Of a DNA stretch of 64,000 bases, positions 28,909 to 36,630 are shown piece after piece. The translations under genes were made by a program, and so were the position numbers. The number at the start of each line of letters is the position of its first letter. Position 1 is the stretch's first letter. The notes beneath the pieces were generated by a model. It worked only from the letters and a program-made list of their open reading frames with translations, did no database searches and was not told where the DNA came from. The DNA comes from a virus: positions 20,689 through 84,688 of IMG/VR virus record IMGVR_UViG_3300020578_000037; one strand, written 5' to 3'.

Positions 28909-28935
28909 TTTTTTAGGATAAAACTTTTTATTTTT

Positions 28936-29559
28936 TTACAAACTATCTGTCTGATTTACCATTAAAACTTCTAATTGAGAGTAATTAAAAGAAAAGTTTG
29001 TTTCGATTTCGCCATGATCTCTATTATTAAAGTCAATGCCACCTAATGCTGTTGGAAAAGCGTTAATGTATTTAAATTCAAGTGTTCTTTTGTCGTATTC
29101 GTCTAGAGCAAATATTGAAAAGTTAGCTCTATATTGAAGATAGTCAGCTCCTGCTAAATTAGCTTTATTTGCAGGTGTACTCTTGATAAGATTGTCCTGA
29201 TCAAATGCACCTGTCCTTACATTGTTTAGAATGTCTAGCCATTTGTATATAATCCAGTAATTATTAAATCTATTATCTACAGTAAAATTTACGGTTACAG
29301 TTGGATAAGGCTCGCGTGAATAACTTGAACTTACTAAAGTCTGACCTGCATAACGAACATTAACAGGTAATACTTCTATAGTAGGTACAATAATGCCATA
29401 AACAGAAAATTGAAGAGCATCAGGTATTACCTTTTCATTATTACGCTCAAACTTAGTAGATATATCCTTTAAGCATTTTGGTAGATTAAGAATAAATAAA
29501 AATTTATCTTTTCTAGATTTATTAAATGGGCTTTGAGTATAATTTTCTAAATTAGCCAT
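28936..29559 (-). CDS. Second tail-tube-like protein (gp19 fold)
   Basis: 207 residues. SRKDKFLFILNLPKCLKDIS, then VYGIIVPTIEVLPVNVRYAG, SREPYPTVTVNFTVDNRFNN and WIIYKWLDILNNVRTGAFD follow the strand order of the tube family and match gp19-like paralogues between terminase and sheath. It could be a second tube, a tail-terminator-adjacent ring or a minor tube variant. It follows gp17 by 3 nt. A near-late octamer ATTAAATT lies 5 nt before the ATG (29565-29572). Confidence 0.6.
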   Translation of the reverse strand: MANLENYTQSPFNKSRKDKFLFILNLPKCLKDISTKFERNNEKVIPDALQFSVYGIIVPTIEVLPVNVRYAGQTLVSSSYSREPYPTVTVNFTVDNRFNNYWIIYKWLDILNNVRTGAFDQDNLIKSTPANKANLAGADYLQYRANFSIFALDEYDKRTLEFKYINAFPTALGGIDFNNRDHGEIETNFSFNYSQLEVLMVNQTDSL

Positions 29560-29562
29560 ATA

Positions 29563-31275
29563 TTAATTTAATCTTCTCCATCCTTGTGATTCTAATTCTA
29601 TAATATCATCAGATGTAGAGTTTGAAAGATTTTGAGGTATTATAATTGGCATGGGTCTTATACCTTCTTCAGTTAGTTTTTCATTGCTGTAAATAGAGGT
29701 GGGGTTAAGAAAATATTTTATACCATAATCAAGTGATTTTATTTTTAATGGTTTTTTATTTTGATCAAATTGCTCAATTTCAAAATGTTTTTCAACGAGT
29801 TCATTTTCTAATATCATTAATGCCCATATTAAGCTCATCACTCTATCATCCCAGCTGTCAGCACCGGGTTTTGCAGCCCATGTACCGTTAGGATATCTTA
29901 CAAAGTTTTTTAATTCATTTAATGTTTTTAAATCTCTGATTTTTACTGATTTGACTTCGTTTATCCAATAGCGCATATTAATAACGCCTTTGTATTTTGA
30001 ATTAGTATGTGCTAATACACCTAGTTTGTTGAATACTGTACCGCCGATTTTAGGTCCGTAGGAAACAATATTTTCATATGAATGTATATTTCTTAATGAA
30101 TCGACGACTTGTGCCCCGCAATTATTTCTCTCAATAAGAGCAAGAGGAGATCCCCAATGTTGTAATATTTCATGCAACTTAGCGGTAAAATTATAAGGGC
30201 TTATCATTCTATTATGGTATGTTGCAACTTGCTTTATTTCACGAAGATTTGTCATATCTAAAATCTGAATCACGCTTGCTGCTTGGCTAACCCCCTCACT
30301 TATGTCTACCCCTGCAACATAAATTTTTTCTTTATCGGGCTCTTCCCAAAGCAAGTAATGACCTTCATCAAAAACAAATTTTGGTTCAGTGCAATCGGAT
30401 TTCATTTCTTCAAATAATTTTTCATCTAACGCGCTCTCGCCTGTCTGTAAAAAGACGTTACCGAATTCTTGATCAAATGCATCTTTACTGCCTAGTGTTC
30501 TAATTGTATCTTCTTTCCACTTCTCATCACGCCCGGGAAATTCCCACCAATCTACTTTTTCAGCATGCCAGTTATTCTTTTTTTCAACCGCACCAGAATA
30601 AAGTTCATGAAATAAATTACCTGTTCCATTGGGAGTACTTGCAATAAAGATTTTTGATTTTTTAGAAGAAGAAATGATAGGGTATACAGAGTTCCAAAAG
30701 TCCATGACTAAATGATTATCAATAAATGCAAGCTCGTCCAAAATAAGAACATTACAGCTATCACCTCTACCTGCATCACTGCTTGTCGTCGAAATACCTA
30801 TGCTAGATCCGTTTCCTAGTGACATCGATGTTTTACCGTATTCTACTGTTCCCGGTTTAAGGTAATTAGGTAGTTTTTCATAAGCTAATCTAACTCTCTT
30901 AAAAATATTAATAGCGGTTTGCTCTTTGTTGGCTACTATAAGAATACGTTGATCTTCAAAAAAACAAGATATCCATAATGCATAAATGGTCATTAATGTG
31001 GTTTTGCCTATCTGTCTTGATGCTAAAAGAACGACAAACCTTTCATCTCTAAGACTTCTCAAAATCTTTTTTTGATAATTATGAAGTTTTATCTTCATTT
31101 TACCTTGATCTAAATTAGTAATAAAGAAGAATGTTTCTGCAAAATAAATTATATTTTTTCTGCATTTAGCTATATCTTCAACCCATTCCGGATGATCTTC
31201 GTAATTAAAAACTGCCTCGGTTGTAGGTAGATTTTGATTACCCAAATAAAATTGCTTTTCATGTTTTTTAGGCAT
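29563..31275 (-). CDS. gp17: Terminase large subunit gp17-like
   Basis: 570 residues (T4 gp17 is 610). ATPase: Walker A ASRQIGKTT at 85-93, Walker B VLILDE at 176-181, and coupling motif ASTPNGTGN at about 212-220. Nuclease domain: first acidic loop GVDISEG at 322-328, later GADSWDDRVMSLIWAL with the Asp pair near residue 480. It pumps DNA into the prohead and cuts concatemers. It stands divergent to the plus-strand head cassette, only 20 nt from its start. No clear promoter octamer was found directly upstream. gp16 is not adjacent, unlike T4. Confidence 0.97.
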   Translation of the reverse strand: MPKKHEKQFYLGNQNLPTTEAVFNYEDHPEWVEDIAKCRKNIIYFAETFFFITNLDQGKMKIKLHNYQKKILRSLRDERFVVLLASRQIGKTTLMTIYALWISCFFEDQRILIVANKEQTAINIFKRVRLAYEKLPNYLKPGTVEYGKTSMSLGNGSSIGISTTSSDAGRGDSCNVLILDELAFIDNHLVMDFWNSVYPIISSSKKSKIFIASTPNGTGNLFHELYSGAVEKKNNWHAEKVDWWEFPGRDEKWKEDTIRTLGSKDAFDQEFGNVFLQTGESALDEKLFEEMKSDCTEPKFVFDEGHYLLWEEPDKEKIYVAGVDISEGVSQAASVIQILDMTNLREIKQVATYHNRMISPYNFTAKLHEILQHWGSPLALIERNNCGAQVVDSLRNIHSYENIVSYGPKIGGTVFNKLGVLAHTNSKYKGVINMRYWINEVKSVKIRDLKTLNELKNFVRYPNGTWAAKPGADSWDDRVMSLIWALMILENELVEKHFEIEQFDQNKKPLKIKSLDYGIKYFLNPTSIYSNEKLTEEGIRPMPIIIPQNLSNSTSDDIIELESQGWRRLN

Positions 31276-31281
31276 AAATCT

Positions 31282-31289
31282 AATAAATA
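31282..31289 (+). promoter_or_regulatory. Late-type octamer AATAAATA, 31296 gene
   Basis: AATAAATA ending 6 nt before the ATG at 31296, in the 20-nt gap shared with the divergent terminase gene. Confidence 0.65.
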
Positions 31290-31295
31290 CTTAAT

Positions 31296-32213
31296 ATGAA
31301 CGGCACAAGAACACTAGTAGAAATGGGTAATTTCTATGAAAAGCGTGTAATTGAAGAAAAGAAGTCGGTTTTCCCTCCTAAGGATACTTTTAAATTAGCA
31401 GATTCTAAAAAACCTGAAGAGGCACAAGCAGATAAAAAAGCTTTTGTAAAAAATACGGGTCCAGAAAATGCTCAAGGTGTTAATAAAGACATAATAGACA
31501 CCAAAGATAAAAAAATTGCTAAAAAAGAAAACTTTTTTGAACCTGAAAAATTCTCTCAAAATCTTGAAAAAACTGAAACACAAACAATAAATACTTTTAT
31601 GAGTAAATCTATTTTTGACAAGTTGTATGAGGACGTAATGTCCGGTGCACCTGAGGATCTTGAAGCACACGACGCCGAAGCTCTCGGTTTGCCTGGTGAT
31701 AAAGAAGAAGGTGCTGGTGAAGAAGTAACATTCACTCTACCTCGTGATGTTGCACAGAAGCTTTGCGACGTTCTTCAGGCTGCTATAGGTGAAGAAGAAG
31801 CAGGTGATGAAGATAGCGGTGAAGAATCTTCAGCTGGTTCAGAAGAAGCTTCCTCTGATGAAGCTAACGAAGAGAACGCTGAAGAAAAGAAAGACGAAAA
31901 GAAAGACGAGAAAAAAGACGAAGACAATCAAGAAGTTGCCAAAGAAGGCACAGAATTGAAAGAACTTCCCTCGTCAGCTGGCCAGAGTCTACAAAAGAAA
32001 GATAATAAGGTCGGCGATGTAACGAAAAGTTTAACTTCCAGTGGTTCTGGTGATGGTAAAGTCACAGATAAAGTTGGAAATGATGGTGAGAAGGGTCATG
32101 CCCTAGTAGGTGCTGGTGTAAAAGGTGGTGCACCAACATCTCCTAAAGGCAAGGCTAATGTAGTTAACAGCAAGACATCAAAAGTAGGTGCTTATCTTGC
32201 TGGTCTAAAATAA
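31296..32213 (+). CDS. Acidic head/core protein, likely prohead-associated
   Basis: 305 residues, very charged. Residues 1-100 are Lys/Glu-rich and disordered. MSKSIFDKLYEDVM at about 102-115 repeats the capsid-leader style (LYE before Asp) internally, followed by a small domain (EEVTFTLPRDVAQKLCDVLQ). Then comes an extremely acidic Glu/Asp/Ser tract with three KKDE repeats, and a Gly/Lys/Ser tail. Similar acidic proteins in marine T4-like phages accompany the head. A prohead-core or DNA-associated internal protein is plausible. The internal MSKS may be the ancestral or alternative start, since the first 100 residues look like an added segment. A strong terminator follows. Confidence 0.5.
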   Translation: MNGTRTLVEMGNFYEKRVIEEKKSVFPPKDTFKLADSKKPEEAQADKKAFVKNTGPENAQGVNKDIIDTKDKKIAKKENFFEPEKFSQNLEKTETQTINTFMSKSIFDKLYEDVMSGAPEDLEAHDAEALGLPGDKEEGAGEEVTFTLPRDVAQKLCDVLQAAIGEEEAGDEDSGEESSAGSEEASSDEANEENAEEKKDEKKDEKKDEDNQEVAKEGTELKELPSSAGQSLQKKDNKVGDVTKSLTSSGSGDGKVTDKVGNDGEKGHALVGAGVKGGAPTSPKGKANVVNSKTSKVGAYLAGLK

Positions 32214-32241
32214 CATACAATAGTCAAAAATAGTAAAAATT

Positions 32242-32273
32242 GGGCCTTAATTTAAATTAAGGCCCTTTTTTTT
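32242..32273 (+). terminator. Rho-independent terminator
   Basis: A perfect 24-nt palindrome (32242-32265, arms starting GGGCCTTAA) is followed by eight T (32266-32273). It ends the 31296 transcript, just before the late octamer of the next gene. This is the only convincing intrinsic terminator seen in the window. Confidence 0.9.
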
Positions 32274-32274
32274 G

Positions 32275-32282
32275 CTTAAATA
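32275..32282 (+). promoter_or_regulatory. Late-type octamer CTTAAATA, 32288 operon
   Basis: CTTAAATA ending 5 nt before the ATG at 32288, beginning 2 nt after the terminator T-run. Confidence 0.55.
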
Positions 32283-32287
32283 TCTAT

Positions 32288-32629
32288 ATGACGTTTAGAG
32301 ATTTTTTTGGAAAGCAGTCCGTTAAAGGAAAAAATATAGGTACTAAGAAGCGTCATATGCATCCTGTATTAAGAGATGTATCTTCACACTCAAAGCATCC
32401 CGGGCGTGTTGTACCACATATGCATAGAGCTAAGATGAATAATAGCAAAGTAGAGAGGCTTAAAAGAGTCAATACTGGAAGATATACAATTAATAAAAAC
32501 GAATTAGTACAAATAGAAAAAGAATACAATTTAAAATATGATTTTAAAACGCCTAAAGCTTTAGGTAATACGGGCATTATCTTAAAGCACGACCCGGTAT
32601 TAGGAGTACCTGTAATAGAGAAAAAATGA
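32288..32629 (+). CDS. Small basic His-rich protein, unknown
   Basis: 113 residues, strongly basic. KRHMHPVLRDVSSHSKHPGR and VVPHMHRAKMNNSKVERLKR form a His/Lys/Arg-rich N-terminal half. The rest is compact (RYTINKNELVQIEKEYNLKY) and ends in a Gly/Pro loop. The stop overlaps the next ATG by 4 nt (ATGA), so translation is coupled to the neck protein gene. Basic charge and late head context suggest a nucleic-acid-contacting head protein. No family recognised. Confidence 0.5.
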   Translation: MTFRDFFGKQSVKGKNIGTKKRHMHPVLRDVSSHSKHPGRVVPHMHRAKMNNSKVERLKRVNTGRYTINKNELVQIEKEYNLKYDFKTPKALGNTGIILKHDPVLGVPVIEKK

Positions 32630-33351
32630 GTGTACAATATTATACAGGTAATAAAGACCCTAAAGTTTATCCTTTCTTTTTTGAAGATAATCCCTGCTTT
32701 AGATATACAGATAAAGCAAAAAATAACTGTGAAAGAGAAACGATTTCAAACTACTGGAGAGAGCAAATTAACCTTTATGGGCAAAATGTAGGTTATATTG
32801 TTAATAATACAACAACACTTAGTGCAGATATGCTTTATGGTGAGCAGCCTACACAGAGGTATTCACCACCTCAAAACCTTGTTATAGCAATTAATTTACA
32901 GGAAAATGCATTAATGTTAAGTAAGTTCGGTCTAGTTTCGGATGATGAGGTTACAGCCTTTGTACATATTAGTACATTTTATGCGGTATTTGGATCAGGC
33001 GCAGAGCCTAAATCTGGCGACTTGTTTCAATTAGTAGAATACGGAAGTGATAGGCCTGGAGGTAGAAATGGTAATATATATGAAATAACTCAAAGACTTG
33101 ATCAAGATATAGCGCAAATAAATCCTTTAGCAGGTCATTATGTTTGGTTAATTAAAGCTAAGCGTTTTGAATATTCTTTTGAGCCAGGAGTCGAGCAAGA
33201 AGCGCAAAACCAACAAGTTTTTGATGATACAAAAAATACAACAGTATCAGGTGCAGATAAGCCTTATGCATTTACTGTTGATGATGCTTCGAAAGAAATA
33301 TTTGATTACTCTAAAACAGATTATTCAAATATTTACGGCGGATATTACTAA
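32626..33351 (+). CDS. gp14: Neck protein gp14-like
   Basis: 241 residues (T4 gp14 is 256). EQINLYGQNVGYIVN near residue 48, SADMLYGEQPTQRY near 67, a strand LVIAINL, KFGLVSDDEVTAFVHISTFY near 107, and SGDLFQLV then NIYEITQRLDQD follow the order of the T4 neck-protein family. gp14 with gp13 seals the head-tail joint after packaging. The C-terminal 45 residues are Asp/Tyr-rich and variable. It is coupled to the basic protein before it. Its TAA overlaps the TAG of the convergent 33348-33632 gene by CTAA. gp13 was not identified. Confidence 0.7.
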   Translation: MSVQYYTGNKDPKVYPFFFEDNPCFRYTDKAKNNCERETISNYWREQINLYGQNVGYIVNNTTTLSADMLYGEQPTQRYSPPQNLVIAINLQENALMLSKFGLVSDDEVTAFVHISTFYAVFGSGAEPKSGDLFQLVEYGSDRPGGRNGNIYEITQRLDQDIAQINPLAGHYVWLIKAKRFEYSFEPGVEQEAQNQQVFDDTKNTTVSGADKPYAFTVDDASKEIFDYSKTDYSNIYGGYY

Positions 33352-33632
33352 TTCTCTAAAGGGAAAGAAGCTTCTAAATTATCTGAGTAATAATTAGGTA
33401 AAATTTCTTTTCTTAAAATTGAAATAAATTTATCTCCTTCACTACAAGAATTAAAATTCATTTCTATTTTAGATTTATCACTGCCGTAAAACGTATAAAC
33501 TACTTTATCGTCTTTCTTAGAGATGTTTATTAATGAATATAATATTCCTTGGTTAAAGCCTCTAGTATTTACTAAAGCTCCATAGCGCGCGCCAGGTATT
33601 ATTGAAAAACAGGTTCCGATAATGTAGTGCAT
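33348..33632 (-). CDS. Small protein, unknown
   Basis: 94 residues, not recognised. It looks like a small all-beta fold: GTCFSIIPGARYGALVNTRG, then ILYSLINISKKDDKVVYTFYG, a KOW/SH3-like run of strands, and a short helix at the end. No membrane segment. A weak late-like CTTAAATA lies 10 nt before the ATG, outside the usual spacing. It overlaps the end of the next gene upstream by 34 nt, so it may be read from that operon. Confidence 0.5.
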   Translation of the reverse strand: MHYIIGTCFSIIPGARYGALVNTRGFNQGILYSLINISKKDDKVVYTFYGSDKSKIEMNFNSCSEGDKFISILRKEILPNYYSDNLEASFPLEN

Positions 33633-33913
33633 TTATTACTTTTATTTAAGCTTATAGTAACATTATGCTCGTTTTGCATTACTTCATCTATCATAGATTC
33701 GAATCTTTCAACAATATACTTTTGAAAGGCTAATGGCTTGACCCAATCTACTTCTTTACCGTTAAGATCCATTTTGAATTGATATGCTTTTCTGCTTATA
33801 ATATCTAGCGCTTCAAGTAAGCAAAGCCATCTTGCATATTCTTCATTCTTAAGCTTATGGCTTTTACTCTTAGCTTCTACCGTTACATATTTTTTTAAAG
33901 GTTCCGATTGCAT
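33599..33913 (-). CDS. Small helical protein, unknown
   Basis: Read from the ATG at 33913 the product is 104 residues, beginning MQSEPLKKYVTVEAKSKSHK. A longer reading from 34021 would add a hydrophobic stretch lying wholly inside the upstream gene and is less likely. Helical and charged (NEEYARWLCLLEALDIISRK). No family recognised. It overlaps the stop of the 33870 gene by 44 nt and that of the 33348 gene by 34 nt, showing tight packing. Confidence 0.45.
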   Translation of the reverse strand: MQSEPLKKYVTVEAKSKSHKLKNEEYARWLCLLEALDIISRKAYQFKMDLNGKEVDWVKPLAFQKYIVERFESMIDEVMQNEHNVTISLNKSNKCTTLSEPVFQ

Positions 33914-34328
33914 ATCCAAGAATAATAAGGGTAATATCTTTGACATCAAGCAAATTCTTATCTTTATTAAGTGTAGAAAGAATATTATATAAATATTCAA
34001 CAACTGTAGATATACCGACAACTAGTTGTTTGGTGTTGACTTTTATTTGAGATTTATATTCTTCATTAACATCGCTAGTAGTAAGAGTTTGATTCAAAAT
34101 TTCGTTTAACAGATTAATAAAATTTTTAATAATTTGTTTATCACTACTAACATTTGGTTGTAAGAAGGCTAAGCCTTTTTCAAAACTTGCTAATTGCTGT
34201 GTACTTAGTGATTTTTTTATTAGAAGAACTATTTCATCTAATGGCATGGGGGGTATCTCATTCTTTATACTTAAAGAAGTAGACGGTACATCTGCAGTTA
34301 ACTTAGCTATACTTTCAGGTATTTCCAT
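33870..34328 (-). CDS. Helical protein, unknown
   Basis: 152 residues, mostly predicted helix, neutral to acidic, with hydrophobic heptads (LVVGISTVVEYLYNILSTLN) but no clear membrane anchor. PPMPLDEIVLLIKKSLSTQQ is a possible helix-turn stretch. No family recognised. The ATG overlaps the end of the membrane-protein gene 34315-34731 by 14 nt, so it belongs to the operon with the sigma70-type promoter at 34737-34764. Confidence 0.5.
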   Translation of the reverse strand: MEIPESIAKLTADVPSTSLSIKNEIPPMPLDEIVLLIKKSLSTQQLASFEKGLAFLQPNVSSDKQIIKNFINLLNEILNQTLTTSDVNEEYKSQIKVNTKQLVVGISTVVEYLYNILSTLNKDKNLLDVKDITLIILGYAIGTFKKICNGRS

Positions 34329-34731
34329 TTGGGTTGGCTAATGTAGGTAAATCTGTAGTTACGGGCTCGGTTACTACAGCAGTCTCTGAATTTATTAATA
34401 CACTAATAGTTTTCTTACAATCGCTGCATTTATAATAGTTAGGGGTATTTAAACGCACGGGAATAAAATCTTTAATTTTTTTAAAGCATGGGCATTCAAC
34501 TTCTAGTCCTTGAAAAGATAATTCTTGTAGTCTTTCATTTTCTAGTTTTTTATTTTTTAAAGCGACAACGGCGTTGAGAATAGTACTAAAAGCAAAAAAC
34601 CCTACATACTGAAAAGCGATACCAAATAAAACACCAATAAAAAAACTAAAGTTAAATGCATAGAATGCTGCCCCAAATAATATTGAAATGGCAATAAAAG
34701 GAATTAATTGACTTATAAGTTTTTTAACCAC
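34315..34731 (-). CDS. Membrane protein with C-terminal zinc-ribbon-like domain
   Basis: 138 residues from a GTG. Two hydrophobic helices: about 8-28 (LIPFIAISILFGAAFYAFNF) and about 30-55 (FFIGVLFGIAFQYVGFFAFS). Then a charged linker and a domain with ECPCFKK at about 79 and YKCSDCKKT about 23 residues later, giving two CxC/CxxC pairs that could bind one zinc. The tail is Thr/Pro-rich. It would put a zinc-binding domain at the inner face of the host membrane during infection (topology inferred). Heads an operon with a sigma70-type promoter, so it is probably made early. No family recognised. Confidence 0.6.
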   Translation of the reverse strand: MVKKLISQLIPFIAISILFGAAFYAFNFSFFIGVLFGIAFQYVGFFAFSTILNAVVALKNKKLENERLQELSFQGLEVECPCFKKIKDFIPVRLNTPNYYKCSDCKKTISVLINSETAVVTEPVTTDLPTLANPNGNT

Positions 34732-34736
34732 AACTT

Positions 34737-34764
34737 ATTATATACTATTCTTGCTTTTTTGCAA
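34737..34764 (-). promoter_or_regulatory. sigma70-type promoter, 34315-34731 operon
   Basis: -35 TTGCAA (34759-34764), 16 nt, -10 TATAAT (34737-34742), 5 nt to the GTG. It lies inside the C-terminal end of the upstream 34745 gene. Confidence 0.6.
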
Positions 34765-35128
34765 CCGGCGTTTCAACGTTTTTAGCAATACTGTCTATGA
34801 TTTGAACTATATGTTCAAGCTTTTTGTAGATATCGATTACTTTTTCTTTTGCAAGTTCATTTTTCTTTATAACAGGGTTAGATAGTGCCATTTTAAAAAG
34901 TCTTTTAGAGTTTGTAGCATACAAGTATAATTGACCTATTTGTTCTATTACGTTGGGTAAAGGATATGGAAGTATTTTATCGGCCTTAGCAAAGTTAGGA
35001 TTTTGATCTGTAGTTTTATTAAAAAGATCTCTTAATGTAACTTTTTGAGATGCAAGGTCTCTTGAAGCTATACCTGATACCCACTTATTAAATTGCATTA
35101 CTTCTTCAAATAAAAGCTTTCGTTTCAC
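34745..35128 (-). CDS. Late small protein, unknown
   Basis: 127 residues from a GTG that lies 5 nt after a late octamer. Helical, Lys-rich, ending VETPVAKKQE. The start MKRKLLFEEVMQFNKWVSG contains LFE before Glu, faintly like the capsid leaders of other late genes, but the body continues as a normal helix. No family recognised. It is divergent to the 35165 gene across a 36-nt gap with two opposed late octamers. Confidence 0.5.
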   Translation of the reverse strand: MKRKLLFEEVMQFNKWVSGIASRDLASQKVTLRDLFNKTTDQNPNFAKADKILPYPLPNVIEQIGQLYLYATNSKRLFKMALSNPVIKKNELAKEKVIDIYKKLEHIVQIIDSIAKNVETPVAKKQE

Positions 35129-35133
35129 TAAAT

Positions 35134-35141
35134 TATTTATT
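35134..35141 (-). promoter_or_regulatory. Late-type octamer AATAAATA, 34745-35128 gene
   Basis: Minus strand AATAAATA ending 5 nt before the GTG at 35128. Confidence 0.65.
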
Positions 35142-35149
35142 CATTTATT

Positions 35150-35157
35150 AATAAATA
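35150..35157 (+). promoter_or_regulatory. Late-type octamer AATAAATA, 35165 gene
   Basis: AATAAATA ending 7 nt before the ATG; divergent partner of the octamer at 35134-35141. Confidence 0.62.
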
Positions 35158-35164
35158 ATAATAT

Positions 35165-35572
35165 ATGAATTTATTCGAACGTAAATTTAGTGTAGTTTTA
35201 GAAGCAGACGCAGCGCCAGCAGCACAAGAACCAACACCCCCTCAAGACGATAAAGAAGCTATGGCTCAAACATTAAATACAGCTACCCCAGAAGATTTTG
35301 ACATTAAGGGCAGAGAGCAAGTAGTTGATCAAAGAAAAGGTGAGCAAATTCAAGCACTTAAGGGATGGATTGAGCAGATTGATTCATTTATTACTTTTTT
35401 AAACGGTACAGATCAAGGGTCAATACAGATGCAATTACACGCTGCTCCGTGTGATTCTATTTTTGAAGATATGGCAAGAAGTGAGAAAAAGAAAATAGCT
35501 AGACTTGCTGCAGAGCTAAGCTCACTAAGCGAAGCTATGAAGGGTTATCTAATTTCGGCTAACGACAGATAG
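35165..35572 (+). CDS. Late protein with capsid-leader-like N-terminus, unknown
   Basis: 135 residues. It opens MNLFERKFSVVLEADAAPAA: an amphipathic leader ending VLE before Ala-Asp, close in form to the T4 major-capsid cleavage context FLTE before AE. Then an Ala/Pro/Gln linker and a helical body (LKGWIEQIDSFITFLNGTDQ, then KKKIARLAAELSSLSEAMKG). The first 20 residues, linker and late promoter match the 58424 protein, so the two are of one kind. Likely packaged in the head and trimmed (inference). It overlaps the primase gene end by 14 nt. Confidence 0.55.
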   Translation: MNLFERKFSVVLEADAAPAAQEPTPPQDDKEAMAQTLNTATPEDFDIKGREQVVDQRKGEQIQALKGWIEQIDSFITFLNGTDQGSIQMQLHAAPCDSIFEDMARSEKKKIARLAAELSSLSEAMKGYLISANDR

Positions 35573-36593
35573 AAGTTAATAAAAGCTTTGCTTTAATACC
35601 ATCAAAAGAGTTTTTAATAAAGAAATCTGGTTCTACATAATTTAACTTTTTATCAATTACCATTTCGTTAATATCTTTATATTGTTTCCCTATATCTTCA
35701 GGCCATATAAAAACGGTTTGATTGCTATCAATTAATTTTTGCGTCTTTTTTAAGCTTGCACTATCCTTCCACTGACTATCAAGAACCCATATTTTCTTAT
35801 GAAGCTTAAAAGCAGATATTTGTTCTTCTTGTAATGGAGAGAACATTGTATGGCTATTTTCCTGAATACCGGCAACTGCAGTTCCGTTCTGAACAAAAAA
35901 CGAATCAATTGGACCTTCAAAAATGAAGATATAGTCTAAATTAGAGGAGATTTTATTTATATTATAAAGTGACTTTTCACCATTTATCTTACTTAGATAC
36001 TTTGGATAAAACTTTAAATCTTCATTATATATAGCTCGTGACTGATAAAATATAATTTCATTTTTTAAGTCATAAAACGGTATAACAAGCCGTCTCTTAT
36101 GTGTTTTGTCCTTAAGAGATACCCACAAAGTATCGGGCTTATTAATCGCTGTGGTTAGTCTTCTTTTTTCTGCTAATCCTAGCGCTTCTTGTACGTCTTT
36201 TTGGTCATAATAATATACAATTTGATTTTTATCTAAAATATTAATTGAATCTTTAGGAAGTTTTTCCGGAATTGGTTTAGTTGTTGTATTGACTTTTTTC
36301 TCTAATGCTTCTAATGGAAGGATGTCAAACGATTTAGATTCATCTACAATTTCATTAAAATTGAGATTAGATACTTCTTGAATCCATTTAATAGGGTCGC
36401 TATACCAACCGCAATTATGACAGCAAATCTTATTTTCATCAACTAAATATACACATCGTCTTTTTTTACCCCATGACTTACCTTCACGGCAAATAGGACA
36501 CCCTGCTATAAATGTATTGCTTATTTTCTTAAATTTTGGATAGCCAGCGTACTGATAAAATTTCTGCAGAATATATTCGTGAGGTATAAGCAC
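35559..36593 (-). CDS. gp61: DNA primase gp61-like
   Basis: 344 residues (T4 gp61 is 342). Zinc ribbon: C32PIC35 and C58HNC61 with KRRCVYLV between. TOPRIM core at about 215-237: YIFIFEGPIDSFFVQNGTAV with the catalytic Glu and Asp, then a later acidic WVLDSQWKD strand. It makes RNA primers for lagging-strand synthesis with gp41. The GTG start is supported by a -10 box 6 nt upstream. gp41 is about 6.6 kb away in the same direction. No fusion of helicase and primase, as in T4. Confidence 0.88.
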   Translation of the reverse strand: MLIPHEYILQKFYQYAGYPKFKKISNTFIAGCPICREGKSWGKKRRCVYLVDENKICCHNCGWYSDPIKWIQEVSNLNFNEIVDESKSFDILPLEALEKKVNTTTKPIPEKLPKDSINILDKNQIVYYYDQKDVQEALGLAEKRRLTTAINKPDTLWVSLKDKTHKRRLVIPFYDLKNEIIFYQSRAIYNEDLKFYPKYLSKINGEKSLYNINKISSNLDYIFIFEGPIDSFFVQNGTAVAGIQENSHTMFSPLQEEQISAFKLHKKIWVLDSQWKDSASLKKTQKLIDSNQTVFIWPEDIGKQYKDINEMVIDKKLNYVEPDFFIKNSFDGIKAKLLLTSICR

Positions 36594-36599
36594 ACTTAT

Positions 36600-36627
36600 A
36601 GTATAAAAGTTATATTAATAAAAACAA
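36600..36627 (-). promoter_or_regulatory. sigma70-type promoter, gp61
   Basis: -35 TTGTTT (36622-36627), 16 nt, -10 TATACT (36600-36605), 6 nt to the GTG. Confidence 0.65.
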
Positions 36628-36630
36628 GCT

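Noticed and set aside
31395-31670. 91-residue minus-strand frame inside the acidic head gene
   Set aside because: Shadow of Lys/Glu-rich codons; no start signal or family likeness.
33599-34021. Longer reading of the small gene from 34021, giving a hydrophobic N-terminus
   Set aside because: The hydrophobic part comes from reading the upstream gene out of frame; the ATG at 33913 is preferred.
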